The notes under the pieces are model-generated. The model did not search any database. It had not been told where the DNA came from and worked only from the letters and a program-made list of their open reading frames with translations. A DNA stretch of 24,690 nucleotides, from the NCBI GenBank assembly GCA_902491765.1, contig CABUIY010000027.1, positions 1-24,690 of the forward strand, written 5' to 3'. This DNA comes from an uncultured Collinsella sp. Its GTDB lineage: Bacteria; Actinomycetota; Coriobacteriia; Coriobacteriales; Coriobacteriaceae. Both the position numbers and the translations under genes were made by a program. This document shows, piece by piece, positions 7,666 through 15,900 of this stretch. Every line of letters starts with the position of its first letter. Position 1 is the stretch's first letter.

Positions 7666-8556
7666 TTAATCCACGCGTTTGTCACCCATAAAGAAGAGCG
7701 CCACCGTACCAGGTCCGGTGTGCGAACCAATCAGAGCACCGATATTGTTGATCTCAATCTTGCCTTTGAGCTGCGGAACTTGTTCCTCAATCAGCGCCGC
7801 AACGGCCTCGGCATCCCCGCGGCACGCCGAGTGCGACATGATGCACTTGCCCGAATAATCCGCACCGTCCTGCACGTGTTTCATCATGGTCTTAGCCATC
7901 TCGGAAATCGCGCGCTTCTTGGTGCGAATCTTCTCACGTGGCGACAGCCCACCTTCGCAATCGACCGTCATAAGTGGGCAAATCTTAAGCGCCGTGCCGA
8001 TGATCGCGCTCGCAGCCGAAATGCGACCGCCGCGCAGGTAGCTCGACAGATCGGTCGAGAAGAACCAGTGGTGAAGGTTGAGTTTATGCTCCTCAATCCA
8101 AGCGGCCGTCTCGTCGAGCGAAGCGCCGCTAACGCGCACGTCGGCGGCATATTCCAGCAATAGGCCAAAGCCCGAAGACGCCGCCAGCGAATCGATGACG
8201 CGCACCTTGCCGCCCTGAGGATAGCGATCCGCGAGCATCTGTGCCGCAACGCAGGCCGATCCATACGTGCCCGAAATACCCGACGACAACGCCAGGTGCA
8301 GCACGTCTTTACCCTCGGCAACAAACGGCTCCCAAAACTCCTCGTACTCACCCACGCTCACCTGAGACGTCTTGGGCATGGCGCCCGCGGCAATCTGGGC
8401 AAAAAACTCGTCCGGCGTAATCGACTGATACAGATCGTCCGTATAGACAACATCGTCGATCTCGTAATGAAAACACACGACAGGGATATTGCGCGACGCA
8501 AAGAACTCACGGGTTCGGTCGGCGGCGGATTCACAGGTCAGGACAAAATCACTCAT
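7666..8556 (-). CDS. DegV family fatty acid-binding protein
   Basis: A 296-residue DegV-family protein. Members bind a fatty acid between two alpha/beta domains and, as FakB-type partners, can present it to a fatty acid kinase for phosphorylation and use in phospholipid synthesis. The family motifs are clear: an N-terminal strand with a Ser/Cys-rich DxS-like turn (VLTCESAAD, 5-13), PKTSQVSVGEY (61-71) and SSGISGTYGSA (91-101), whose serines contact the carboxylate in known structures. AGGAG upstream of the ATG at 8556 gives a sound start. No kinase gene is nearby, so the partner would be encoded elsewhere. It converges with the upstream plus-strand gene at the terminator near 7600. Confidence 0.93.
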   Translation of the reverse strand: MSDFVLTCESAADRTREFFASRNIPVVCFHYEIDDVVYTDDLYQSITPDEFFAQIAAGAMPKTSQVSVGEYEEFWEPFVAEGKDVLHLALSSGISGTYGSACVAAQMLADRYPQGGKVRVIDSLAASSGFGLLLEYAADVRVSGASLDETAAWIEEHKLNLHHWFFSTDLSSYLRGGRISAASAIIGTALKICPLMTVDCEGGLSPREKIRTKKRAISEMAKTMMKHVQDGADYSGKCIMSHSACRGDAEAVAALIEEQVPQLKGKIEINNIGALIGSHTGPGTVALFFMGDKRVD

Positions 8557-8875
8557 ATGAGGCTCCTTAAGTACTACTGCGCAAATTATCGCACAGCAAG
8601 CCTAAATACGATACAAACGTCCACTATTTACCAATTCGAACCATTTGCATTGAATATCTTTACCACCATCGTCTCCACCGACCCCACGCATGAATATCTG
8701 AGAAATCACCCCCTTCGTCTCCACCCAACCGACACATCAACCTCAACTAAATCGATTTACCAAACCGTTCAGCCGACAATTCAGCCGCCGGCGCAAAATC
8801 GAAACAAAGCCAGCGCATACTGATAAACGTTTGACGCTGTTTATCAGTTTTACCAACCATATCGGAAGGTGTTTC
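8557..8875. other. Divergent intergenic region between degV and fbp
   Basis: About 320 bp, clearly more AT-rich than its flanks, with no convincing gene. It must hold the divergent promoters of the two genes, but I cannot pick clear -35/-10 pairs. Short repeats are visible: GAATATCT near 8650 and 8693, and CGTCTCCACC near 8669 and 8718. The strongest element is the dyad at 8819-8848. Confidence 0.5.
8819..8848. promoter_or_regulatory. 30-bp dyad upstream of fbp (operator or leader hairpin)
   Basis: Perfect arms ACTGATAAAC (8819-8828) and GTTTATCAGT (8839-8848) around a 10-nt spacer that contains TTTGACG. It ends 15 bp before the fbp ribosome site. The symmetry and the one-turn spacing suit binding by a dimeric repressor; as RNA it would be a modest hairpin. 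Confidence 0.5.
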
Positions 8876-10792
8876 ATGGTCGCATTCGATCGCAACCCGC
8901 AAGACTTTAAGTATCTGCGTCTGCTGTCGAGACAATTTCCTACCGAGCAATCCGCGTTCACCGAGATCATCAATCTCTCGGCCATTCTCAACCTGCCCAA
9001 GGGCACCGAGCATTTTATGAGCGATGTGCACGGCGAGTACGAAGCCTTTATGCACATCCTCAACAACTGCTCGGGCGTTGTGCGCGAGCATGTCGACGAG
9101 ATCTTTGGCGACACGCTCTCCTTTGACGAAAAGGGCGAGCTGTGCACGCTCATCTACTATCCGCGCGAGAAGATCGATCTTGTCCGCAGCCGGCGCGAGG
9201 ACTCGCCCACCTGGTATAAGACCATGCTCGACCAGCTCATTGTGGTCGCCCGCTCGCTTTCGAGCCGCTATACCCGCTCCAAGGTGCGCAAGGCCATCCC
9301 TCGCGATTACGCCTACATCATCGACGAGTTGCTGCACACGCATCCGGATGAGAACAACTACCGCGTGCGTTATCACGAGCGCATCGTGGAGTCCATCCTG
9401 GAGACCGCCAGCGCCGACGACTTTATCGAGTCGCTTGCCTCGCTCATCAAGCGCCTGGCCGTCGACCACCTGCACCTGGTGGGCGATATCTTCGACCGCG
9501 GCGGCGGCGCGGCCAAGATTATGGACCGTCTGCTCACCTACCATTCGCTCGACATCCAGTGGGGCAACCACGACCTGCTGTGGATGGGTGCTGCGGCCGG
9601 TGAGCCCGCCTGCATCGCCACGGTGTTGCGCAACAACCTACGCTATGACAACTACGAGATTCTAGAGAACGATTACGGCATCTCGCTGCGTGAGCTTGTT
9701 GCCTTTGCCGATGCCACCTACACCGCCGGCGAGTCCATCACCCCGCTGATCAAGGCCATCAACGTGCTGCTCTTTAAGCTCGAGGGCCAGATTATCCAGC
9801 GCCACCCCGAGTTCGATATGACCAACCGCCTGTTACTCGACAAGATCGAACACGACACCGGCACGGTCACGCTCGCCGACGGCAGCGTGTGGCCGCTCAC
9901 GACCAACGACTTCCCCACCGTCGACCCGGCGGACCCCTATACGCTCACGCCCCAGGAGCAGCACATCATCGACAAGCTCGTGTCCGAGTTTGTCACCGCC
10001 GATCACCTGCATCGCCATATCGATTTCCTCTATTCCCACGGCTCGATGTACAAGGTCACCAACGGCAACCTGCTGTTCCATGGCTGCGTGCCGCTCAACG
10101 AAGACGGCACCTTTAGCAGCATGAACTGCTTGGGCACCTGGCACGCTGGCCGCGATTATCTCGATTTTTGCGACCACATCGCCCGCCGCGCCTGGCGCGT
10201 GGGCGACCGCGACGCCCTCGACTGGATGTGGTACCTGTGGATTGGCTTTAACTCGCCCGCCAGTGGACGCCTGGTGCGTACCTTTGAGCGCGCCTATATC
10301 GCCGATAAGAGCACCTGGGTCGAGCCGATGGATCCGTACTTCACGCTTACCAAGTCGCCCTCGGTCTGCGATGACATCATGCGCGAGTTTGGCGTCACGC
10401 CCATGGCATGCTCGCCGACCGGCCACATCGTCAACGGCCACACGCCCGTTAAAACCACCAAGGGCGAGCAGCCCATCCGTGCCGAGGGCAAGCTGCTGGT
10501 CATCGATGGCGGCTTCTGCCGCGCTTACCATCCCAAGACGGGTATCGCCGGCTATACGCTCATCTCGAGCTCGCGCGGCTGCCGCCTCAAGTCACACCAG
10601 GCCTTTACGACGGTTGCCGAGGCACTCACGCGCAACGTGGACATCGAAAGCGAGACCAACCGTTTTGACCAAGCAGACCGTCGCCGCATGGTGAGCGACA
10701 CCGATACTGGCGCCAAGATCCGCAGCCAAATCCAGGACCTGCGTCAGCTGCTCGATGCATATAGAAACGGTGCTATCGAGGAGCGCGCCTAG
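8876..10792 (+). CDS. fbp: Fructose-1,6-bisphosphatase, class III
   Basis: Hydrolyses fructose-1,6-bisphosphate to fructose-6-phosphate, the committed gluconeogenic step, in the cytosol. The 638-residue product matches class III enzymes of Firmicutes and related bacteria, which are calcineurin-like metallophosphatases unrelated to class I FBPase. Metal-binding motifs: MSDVHGEY (48-55, with D50 and H52), VGDIFDRGGG, QWGNHDLLWMGAA and IVNGHTPVK. The whole length, typical for the class, is present. GGAAGG lies 7 bp before the ATG at 8876; the frame extends upstream to a TTG at 8831 but has no ribosome site there. The dyad at 8819-8848 suggests control by a repressor. Two hairpins and a gtrA-like gene follow. 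Confidence 0.95.
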   Translation: MVAFDRNPQDFKYLRLLSRQFPTEQSAFTEIINLSAILNLPKGTEHFMSDVHGEYEAFMHILNNCSGVVREHVDEIFGDTLSFDEKGELCTLIYYPREKIDLVRSRREDSPTWYKTMLDQLIVVARSLSSRYTRSKVRKAIPRDYAYIIDELLHTHPDENNYRVRYHERIVESILETASADDFIESLASLIKRLAVDHLHLVGDIFDRGGGAAKIMDRLLTYHSLDIQWGNHDLLWMGAAAGEPACIATVLRNNLRYDNYEILENDYGISLRELVAFADATYTAGESITPLIKAINVLLFKLEGQIIQRHPEFDMTNRLLLDKIEHDTGTVTLADGSVWPLTTNDFPTVDPADPYTLTPQEQHIIDKLVSEFVTADHLHRHIDFLYSHGSMYKVTNGNLLFHGCVPLNEDGTFSSMNCLGTWHAGRDYLDFCDHIARRAWRVGDRDALDWMWYLWIGFNSPASGRLVRTFERAYIADKSTWVEPMDPYFTLTKSPSVCDDIMREFGVTPMACSPTGHIVNGHTPVKTTKGEQPIRAEGKLLVIDGGFCRAYHPKTGIAGYTLISSSRGCRLKSHQAFTTVAEALTRNVDIESETNRFDQADRRRMVSDTDTGAKIRSQIQDLRQLLDAYRNGAIEERA

Positions 10793-10798
10793 CACCAC

Positions 10799-10853
10799 CC
10801 GCGGGGATTGGCTAAACTTGCTGAGTTTGTCATCCCCGCGGCGCTTCGGCGCC
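10799..10853 (+). promoter_or_regulatory. Two adjacent hairpins between fbp and gtrA-like gene
   Basis: First stem: CCGCGGGGAT (10799-10808) pairs with ATCCCCGCGG (10832-10841), with a nested 5-bp stem AAACT/AGTTT in its loop. Second stem: GGCGC (10840-10844) and GCGCC (10849-10853) around a UUCG tetraloop closed by C-G, a very stable RNA fold. The two stems share bases 10840-10841, so they compete at the junction. No T-tract follows; the second stem ends about 7 bp before the gtrA ribosome site. Confidence 0.65.
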
Positions 10854-10870
10854 AGCTTAAGGCAGGTACC

Positions 10871-11266
10871 ATGCAAAAGCTCCTTGCGCAGATCATGAAA
10901 TTTGGCGTCGTCGGTGTCATTGCCACGGTTATCGACTTTGGCATTATGAATCTGCTCCACTACGGTCTGGGCCTCAACATCCTAATCGCCAACACCAGCG
11001 GCTTTATCGTCTCGCTCATCTTTAATTACGTCGCCAGCATGAAGTACGTGTTTGCGCACAAGGAAGGCATGAGCCGCCGCCGCGAGTTCATTATCTTTGT
11101 CGTACTGTCCGTGATCGGCCTGGCACTCAACGACGGTATCGTGCTGACACTCAACGCCGGTCTGGGGCTCGAGGCCAATATCGCCAAGATCTGCGCCACC
11201 GCGCTTGTCATGGTCTACAACTTTGTGACCCGAAAGATCTTCCTGGAGGGCGACGAGACAAAATAG
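10871..11266 (+). CDS. GtrA family membrane protein (first of a tandem pair)
   Basis: A 131-residue protein with four predicted membrane segments of the GtrA type, small flippase-like proteins that move lipid-linked sugars across the membrane for polysaccharide or teichoic acid decoration. Family features are the N-terminal QIMKFGVVGVIATVIDFG, the central FNYVASMKYVF, and the C-terminal NFVTRKIFL. The ATG at 10871 follows AAGGCAGG by 5 bp and gives the usual GtrA N-terminus; an upstream TTG at 10808 lies inside the hairpin region and is not favoured. It lies 78 bp after fbp. The second gtrA-like gene, 220 bp downstream, is clearly a paralogue: both contain the stretch MKYVF, then EGMSR, then REF and LSVIGL. 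Confidence 0.88.
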   Translation: MQKLLAQIMKFGVVGVIATVIDFGIMNLLHYGLGLNILIANTSGFIVSLIFNYVASMKYVFAHKEGMSRRREFIIFVVLSVIGLALNDGIVLTLNAGLGLEANIAKICATALVMVYNFVTRKIFLEGDETK

Positions 11267-11290
11267 CTCGAAACCCCTGCAGCATTACGG

Positions 11291-11334
11291 CGCCCACGGA
11301 CGACGCGCACTCAGCGCAGTATCGTCCGTGGGTG
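11291..11334. terminator. Hairpin between the two gtrA-like genes
   Basis: CCCACGGACGA (11293-11303) pairs perfectly with TCGTCCGTGGG (11322-11332), extendable by two pairs outside including a G-U; a small inner GCGC/GCGC stem is possible. It is followed by TGTCGCTCGTTT, only weakly T-rich, so it is a possible terminator for the first gtrA-like gene. Confidence 0.5.
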
Positions 11335-11349
11335 TCGCTCGTTTACGGG

Positions 11350-11388
11350 CAAATTTTCAACGTTTGCGGATTAGCTCTTGAAAATTTG
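11350..11388. promoter_or_regulatory. 11-bp dyad upstream of the second gtrA-like gene
   Basis: CAAATTTTCAA (11350-11360) and TTGAAAATTTG (11378-11388) are perfect reverse complements with a 17-nt spacer, in an AT-rich leader about 100 bp before the start. It could be an operator or a weak hairpin. Confidence 0.4.
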
Positions 11389-11485
11389 GCGAGTTCATAT
11401 AGTTCTTGGCAAAGACCTTACGTTTCCCTTGTAAAAGCTCTAAAGTATCCTCTGCTCGATTCATCAACGCATTGGATGTGATTAC

Positions 11486-11893
11486 GTGCGCAAGGCGCTG
11501 GCACAACCTCATACCAAGCAGTTCCTCAAGTTTGCCGTCGTGGGTCTTATCTCCTTTGGCATCGACTGGGGCATGCTCATTGCGCTCGTCGAGCTGTTCC
11601 ACCTCGACTTTTTGATGAGCACCACGGTTTCGTTTATCACATCCGTCGTGGTCAACTACTGGCTCAGCATGAAGTACGTGTTCGACCACCGCGAGGGCAT
11701 GAGCCGCAAGCGCGAGTTCACGATCTTCACCATCCTGTCGGTGATCGGCCTGGGTCTCAACGACCTGTACATGTTTGTGGGTGTCACGTTTTTGAGCATC
11801 GGCTACCAAGCCATGAAGGCCATCGCCACGTTCCTCGTCACCTGGTACAACTACTTTAGCCGTCGCTTCTTCCTCGAGGGCGCACGGTCGTAG
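11486..11893 (+). CDS. GtrA family membrane protein (second of a tandem pair)
   Basis: A 135-residue paralogue of the gene just upstream, with the same four-segment GtrA layout: QFLKFAVVGLISFGIDWG near the N-terminus, VVNYWLSMKYVFDHREGMSR in the middle and WYNYFSRRFFLEG at the end. The start is a GTG at 11486 with only a weak ribosome site (GGATGTGA); no better start is available without losing the first conserved segment. It has its own leader with a dyad and is closed by a strong terminator, so it may be expressed apart from the first copy. No glycosyltransferase gene, the usual GtrA partner, is in the window, so the transported sugar cannot be named. Confidence 0.88.
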   Translation: MRKALAQPHTKQFLKFAVVGLISFGIDWGMLIALVELFHLDFLMSTTVSFITSVVVNYWLSMKYVFDHREGMSRKREFTIFTILSVIGLGLNDLYMFVGVTFLSIGYQAMKAIATFLVTWYNYFSRRFFLEGARS

Positions 11894-11919
11894 CCGATTC
11901 ACTATTTGCTTGAATGTAT

Positions 11920-11957
11920 AACCGGTTGGAATTCCCATTCCAACCGGTTTTTTGTTT
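11920..11957 (+). terminator. Rho-independent terminator after second gtrA-like gene
   Basis: Perfect 12-bp stem: AACCGGTTGGAA (11920-11931) with TTCCAACCGGTT (11938-11949), 6-nt loop, followed by TTTTGTTT. It lies 26 bp after the stop codon. Confidence 0.92.
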
Positions 11958-11992
11958 GCAGAGAGACCCGGCGACCCAGTCCCATTCGCATG

Positions 11993-12030
11993 AAAAACGG
12001 GCGGTCCGGATGTTGGTCCGAACCGCCCGT
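11993..12030 (-). terminator. Rho-independent terminator of the DUF4430 operon
   Basis: Read on the minus strand, ACGGGCGGT (12030-12022) pairs with ACCGCCCGT (12005-11997) and is followed by TTTT. A smaller inner CGGA/TCCG stem extends the fold. It ends the two-gene riboswitch-controlled unit and faces the plus-strand terminator of the gtrA-like gene. Confidence 0.88.
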
Positions 12031-12052
12031 TTGGTGCGATATGTCGAGGTCC

Positions 12053-12955
12053 CTAGCCTGTTACGTAATACCAGACTACGTTGTCGCCGTCTGAGAGAAC
12101 GTAGTTGCTGCAGGCCGTCATGGGCGTTGTGCCGTTGACGGAGTACATCCAGCCGCTCGTGCCGCCGTGCTGTTTCTCGGCCAAACCACCAATCGCGGAG
12201 ACATACGTGCCGTACGACGAGCCATGTGCGTTGACAGAAAGGCCCAGCGCACACAGGGCATCGTAGACGGTAGCGCCTTCGTTAAAGGTAAAGGTGCCGC
12301 CAGAGGACACAGGATTGCCCACAGCGCTCGATGTGACCGAAACCGTTACCGTGACGTAGTTGGACTCCTGTGAGCCGCTCTGGCCGCCCGAGGAGGCGTT
12401 TCCACCATTAGAGGATGAGGCTCCATTAGACGACTGGCCACCGCCCGAAGAAGCACCGCCAGACACATTGGAAGTATCACCGGCTCCCGTATTTTGGGCA
12501 GCGGATTTATCGCCAGACTTCTTTCCGTCCTGGTCCTCGGACTTCTTGCTATCCGAGCTTTTATCCGATTCCTTGTTTGAAGACTCGGAATCGTCCTTGG
12601 CGTCGTTCGAACCCTTGGGCTCGTCTTTTGCATCATTCGAAGATTTGGAATCCTTGGAACTGGCCTCGCCCGAAGCGGCAGACGAGCCAGACCCCTTGGT
12701 GTCCTTGGCGACGACGCTCTCCCCCGTCACGGTCTGAACGATCCAGTCAATGGACCAGGCGCCGCTCTCGGAAGGATGGACGAAGCCCAGCGAGACGACG
12801 GTCAGAATGGTGCACGCGGCAGCAAGAACGCCAAGGAGCGCCTTGCGACGAGAGGCGGACGCCGCCGAAGCGGCGCCCTGTTGCTTTGCATCGTCGAACT
12901 GAATGAACGAGGAATCTGGTTGCTTGGGGTCAGCGTCCTTGGATTTATTGGACAC
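12053..12955 (-). CDS. Membrane-anchored DUF4430 (transcobalamin-like) protein
   Basis: A 300-residue surface protein. Residues 1-37 are cytosolic and polar; a membrane segment spans about 38-60 (KALLGVLAAACTILTVVSLG), with no cleavage signal or lipobox cysteine, so it is probably an N-terminal anchor. Residues about 85-200 are a low-complexity stalk of Ser, Asp, Lys, Gly and Asn, with SNDAKD occurring twice. Residues about 203-300 form one DUF4430 module, a fold related to the C-terminal beta domain of transcobalamin and intrinsic factor; the signature is FNEGATVYDALCALG, then GTSGWMYSVNG and LSDGDNVVWYYV. It follows the large DUF4430 gene directly: a GTG at 12964 abuts the upstream stop, but AGGTGAGG precedes the GTG at 12953-12955, which is preferred. 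It probably shares the B12 riboswitch. Corrinoid binding is inferred, not shown. Confidence 0.85.
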   Translation of the reverse strand: MSNKSKDADPKQPDSSFIQFDDAKQQGAASAASASRRKALLGVLAAACTILTVVSLGFVHPSESGAWSIDWIVQTVTGESVVAKDTKGSGSSAASGEASSKDSKSSNDAKDEPKGSNDAKDDSESSNKESDKSSDSKKSEDQDGKKSGDKSAAQNTGAGDTSNVSGGASSGGGQSSNGASSSNGGNASSGGQSGSQESNYVTVTVSVTSSAVGNPVSSGGTFTFNEGATVYDALCALGLSVNAHGSSYGTYVSAIGGLAEKQHGGTSGWMYSVNGTTPMTACSNYVLSDGDNVVWYYVTG

Positions 12956-12964
12956 AACCCTCAC

Positions 12965-15900
12965 CTACCGACGTTTGGTGAACACGAACACGCCGACGAT
13001 GGCGAGACCGATGACGCCGGCGGCAACGCCAACAATGGCGAGCGGGTTGGTGCCAGTCTCCTGCTCGGAAGCACTAGAGGACTTCTTAGCAGTGGTCGTG
13101 GAAGCAGCACCCGTATCGGACTTGGAATCGGACTTCTTGTCGGACTTCTTGTCAGACTTCTTCTCGTCCTTCTTATCGGACTTATCGGAGTCCTTCTTGT
13201 CGGACTTGTTGTCCTTGGTCTCGGTCTTGGTCGACACCGTCGTCTTGGTCGTCGGCTTATGACCCGGGGCGACAGCGCCGCCCTTCGAGCCGGAGCCGGA
13301 ACCCGTGCCAGTGCCAGCGCCAGTGCCGGAACCAGTACCGGTACCAGAACCGCCGCCGCCATTCGAACCAGCGCCGCCATTACCGCCAGGGTTAACGGCA
13401 TTCTTGGTCCACTTGGCATACAGCGTCAGATCGGCCGTCACCGGCGTGCTAAAGTCATACGCCTGCGTGCAAGCCTCATCGGTATACCAACCGCCGAAAG
13501 TGTAGCCATCGCGCGTCGGATCGGCTGGCTTGACCAGCTTGCCATCGGCCGTAGCAACAAACTTAGTGTCGCAAGCAGACCCGCCGTTGGAGTTAAAGGC
13601 AACCGTCCAAGACTCGACAGCTCCAAGTTTAAACAGCGTGCCCGAATCATTAATGTAGTAGAGATTGCCAGAAGCATCGGCAATGACCGGAGAGTCACAG
13701 TACTGGTAATGGCCAGCCGCATCATAAATCTGCGTCGCCTCTGCATCGCCGAGTGTATAGCGATACACGCCACCACCAGCAGAGTAGTTGACGTAATCCT
13801 TGCTATCCGCGCTGTTAACGGTGAAGTACACATAGGTCTTGCCGCCCCGAACACTCACCAGCGGAGTAGCAGCAATACCGTTGAGGCCAGCCGGCAGCGC
13901 CTTGCCGTCGGCAGCAGCGACCATCGTGGTCTTACCCGTCTTCAGGTTATAGAGAACCAGAGCAGAGCCAGTAGCCGTCTGTCCGCCGACAATCAGATTG
14001 TCACCGGACACCGCAGGGGCGCTCAGATTATTCGTAAGGCCCAGATCAACCGTCTTCTGTTCACTCAGCACGCCCTTCGACGAAAGCGAAATCACATGGA
14101 GCTTTCCGTCGTGCGTCATCTGATAGAAGGTCGAACCATTGGACGGATCGGCAATGCAATCGGCATTTGCGACAGCGCCGAGCTTCATGGTCGAAACGAC
14201 ATCGCCCGTCGTCTTATCAATGCACCTAAGCGTACCCGCGCTCGTAGGAACGATGGCATACTTATTCGTCAAAGCCGCACCAGTCCAGTAATAGCCCTCG
14301 GCAGGGTCGATGTTCTGCCAAGAAACTTCGCCCGTGGCAATCTTAATGCGCGCAAAGGAGCCGTTGCCGTAGGTCGCGTTGTAATTCTCGTCATACGAAA
14401 TATCGACCGAGCCTACATAGACGTACTCGCCGTCCGAAACGACGGTGCAGGAGCTCTGCGTCAAGTCCGTCAAACCAGGCGTCAGCCACTTGCAGATCAG
14501 CTTGTCTGCAGTAATCGCCTGGACCGCACCGCCGTTGAGCGGAACGATGATAAGGCCATTGGTATAGATCGGACGAGAGGTATAGCTCACCTTGGAGGCA
14601 AGCGGCGCAGAGGCAACCTTTTTGCCCGTGGACGAATCGATCTTAATGAGCTCGTTCTCGGTCGCGATGTACACAAAGCCGTTAGCAATGACAGGCTCGC
14701 TGCAGTTGGCATACTGCTGACCAGACTCGGCCTTCCAATCGAAGGCCCACTTAAGACCGGCGGCCTGCGCAGGCGTCTTGGCATCCGTTACGGTCGAACC
14801 GTTGCCACTGTTGCCGTAGCCGGCCCACTCGGCATCCCAATCAGGAGTCGTCGCGCTCGGATCCACGACAATCTTGTCGGGATCGGGCATGGGCGAATTA
14901 TCGGTGGTATAGGCAAGCGTAACCTTATCGCCGCTCTTGAGCGTAATCTGATTGGCGCAGAGTAAGGAGGGCTCTCCGTTGATATACAGATGCCAATATT
15001 TATTGGTCGCAGCATCCCAACCATACGGCTTGTGATCGAACGGCGAAGTAATGGAATTCAGGAACCAGTACTCACCACTCTGGGAGCCGTTGTACGCAAC
15101 GCCCTTGGCCTTCAGAACTGCCTCAATAAGGATCTGGGCCGTGGAGCCTTCGGGCAGAGAAACATTGCTTGCCGTGCCCCAACGCGTATTGTTCCCGTTG
15201 ACATCGGGACCGATAACATCGGCGGATCCAAGCACCTGACCGGGGAGGGCATCGGCGTCAGCACCATACATAAAGGTGACGGCGTCACCCTCCTGGAGCT
15301 TGTAGGCACCGGCGCCAACGTCGGCGAACTTGCCATTTACGTAGAAGCGCCAATAGCTATTGGTCGCAGCGTCATAGCCACAATAGGACTTACCATCGAA
15401 GGGCGAATAAATGCCGTTGAGGAACCAGCCCCAAGACGATTCGCCAGCATCGAGAGTAAGGCCGACCTGCTCAAGGAAATCCTTGGCAGTGGAGCCTGCC
15501 TTGAGACTCGTCTGACCCGTCGAAGCCCAAACCTGCTGCTTGCCGTCCTTGTCCTTACCGAGAACCTGAACAGAAGCATGGACAGAATCGGACGGCAACT
15601 GGTCGCCCCAGCCACCGTAGAACCACGTGACGGTATCGCCGGCATGGATGGTGACATTGTCCGCCGTATAGTCACTCGACTTGCCGTTGATGAACAGCTG
15701 CCAATAGGTCGAATAATCTTGGGGCGTACCCAGCTCAACACCGTTGTACTTAAGGCTCAGAATGAAGGAGCCCGCAGCAACGGCGTCAATGTCGTTCGCC
15801 TCGAGTGCGACCTTCGTAAGATCAAGCGCGCTCGAACCGGACGTCACCACATACTGCGCATTATCGACCCAAGTCTGAGTCTTGCCCTGGGCATCGCGAC

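Noticed and set aside
8640..8735. Two copies each of GAATATCT and CGTCTCCACC upstream of fbp as an ordered repeat
   Set aside because: The spacing between the two words differs in the two copies and the words are short, so chance is a fair explanation.
10808..10870. Earlier TTG start for the first gtrA-like gene
   Set aside because: The added residues do not match the family, and the TTG lies within the 10-bp stem without a usable ribosome site.
12965..13080. Sortase LPXTG anchor in the large surface protein
   Set aside because: The C-terminus has EQETGTNP before the membrane segment but no LPXTG or close variant, so only a membrane anchor is claimed.
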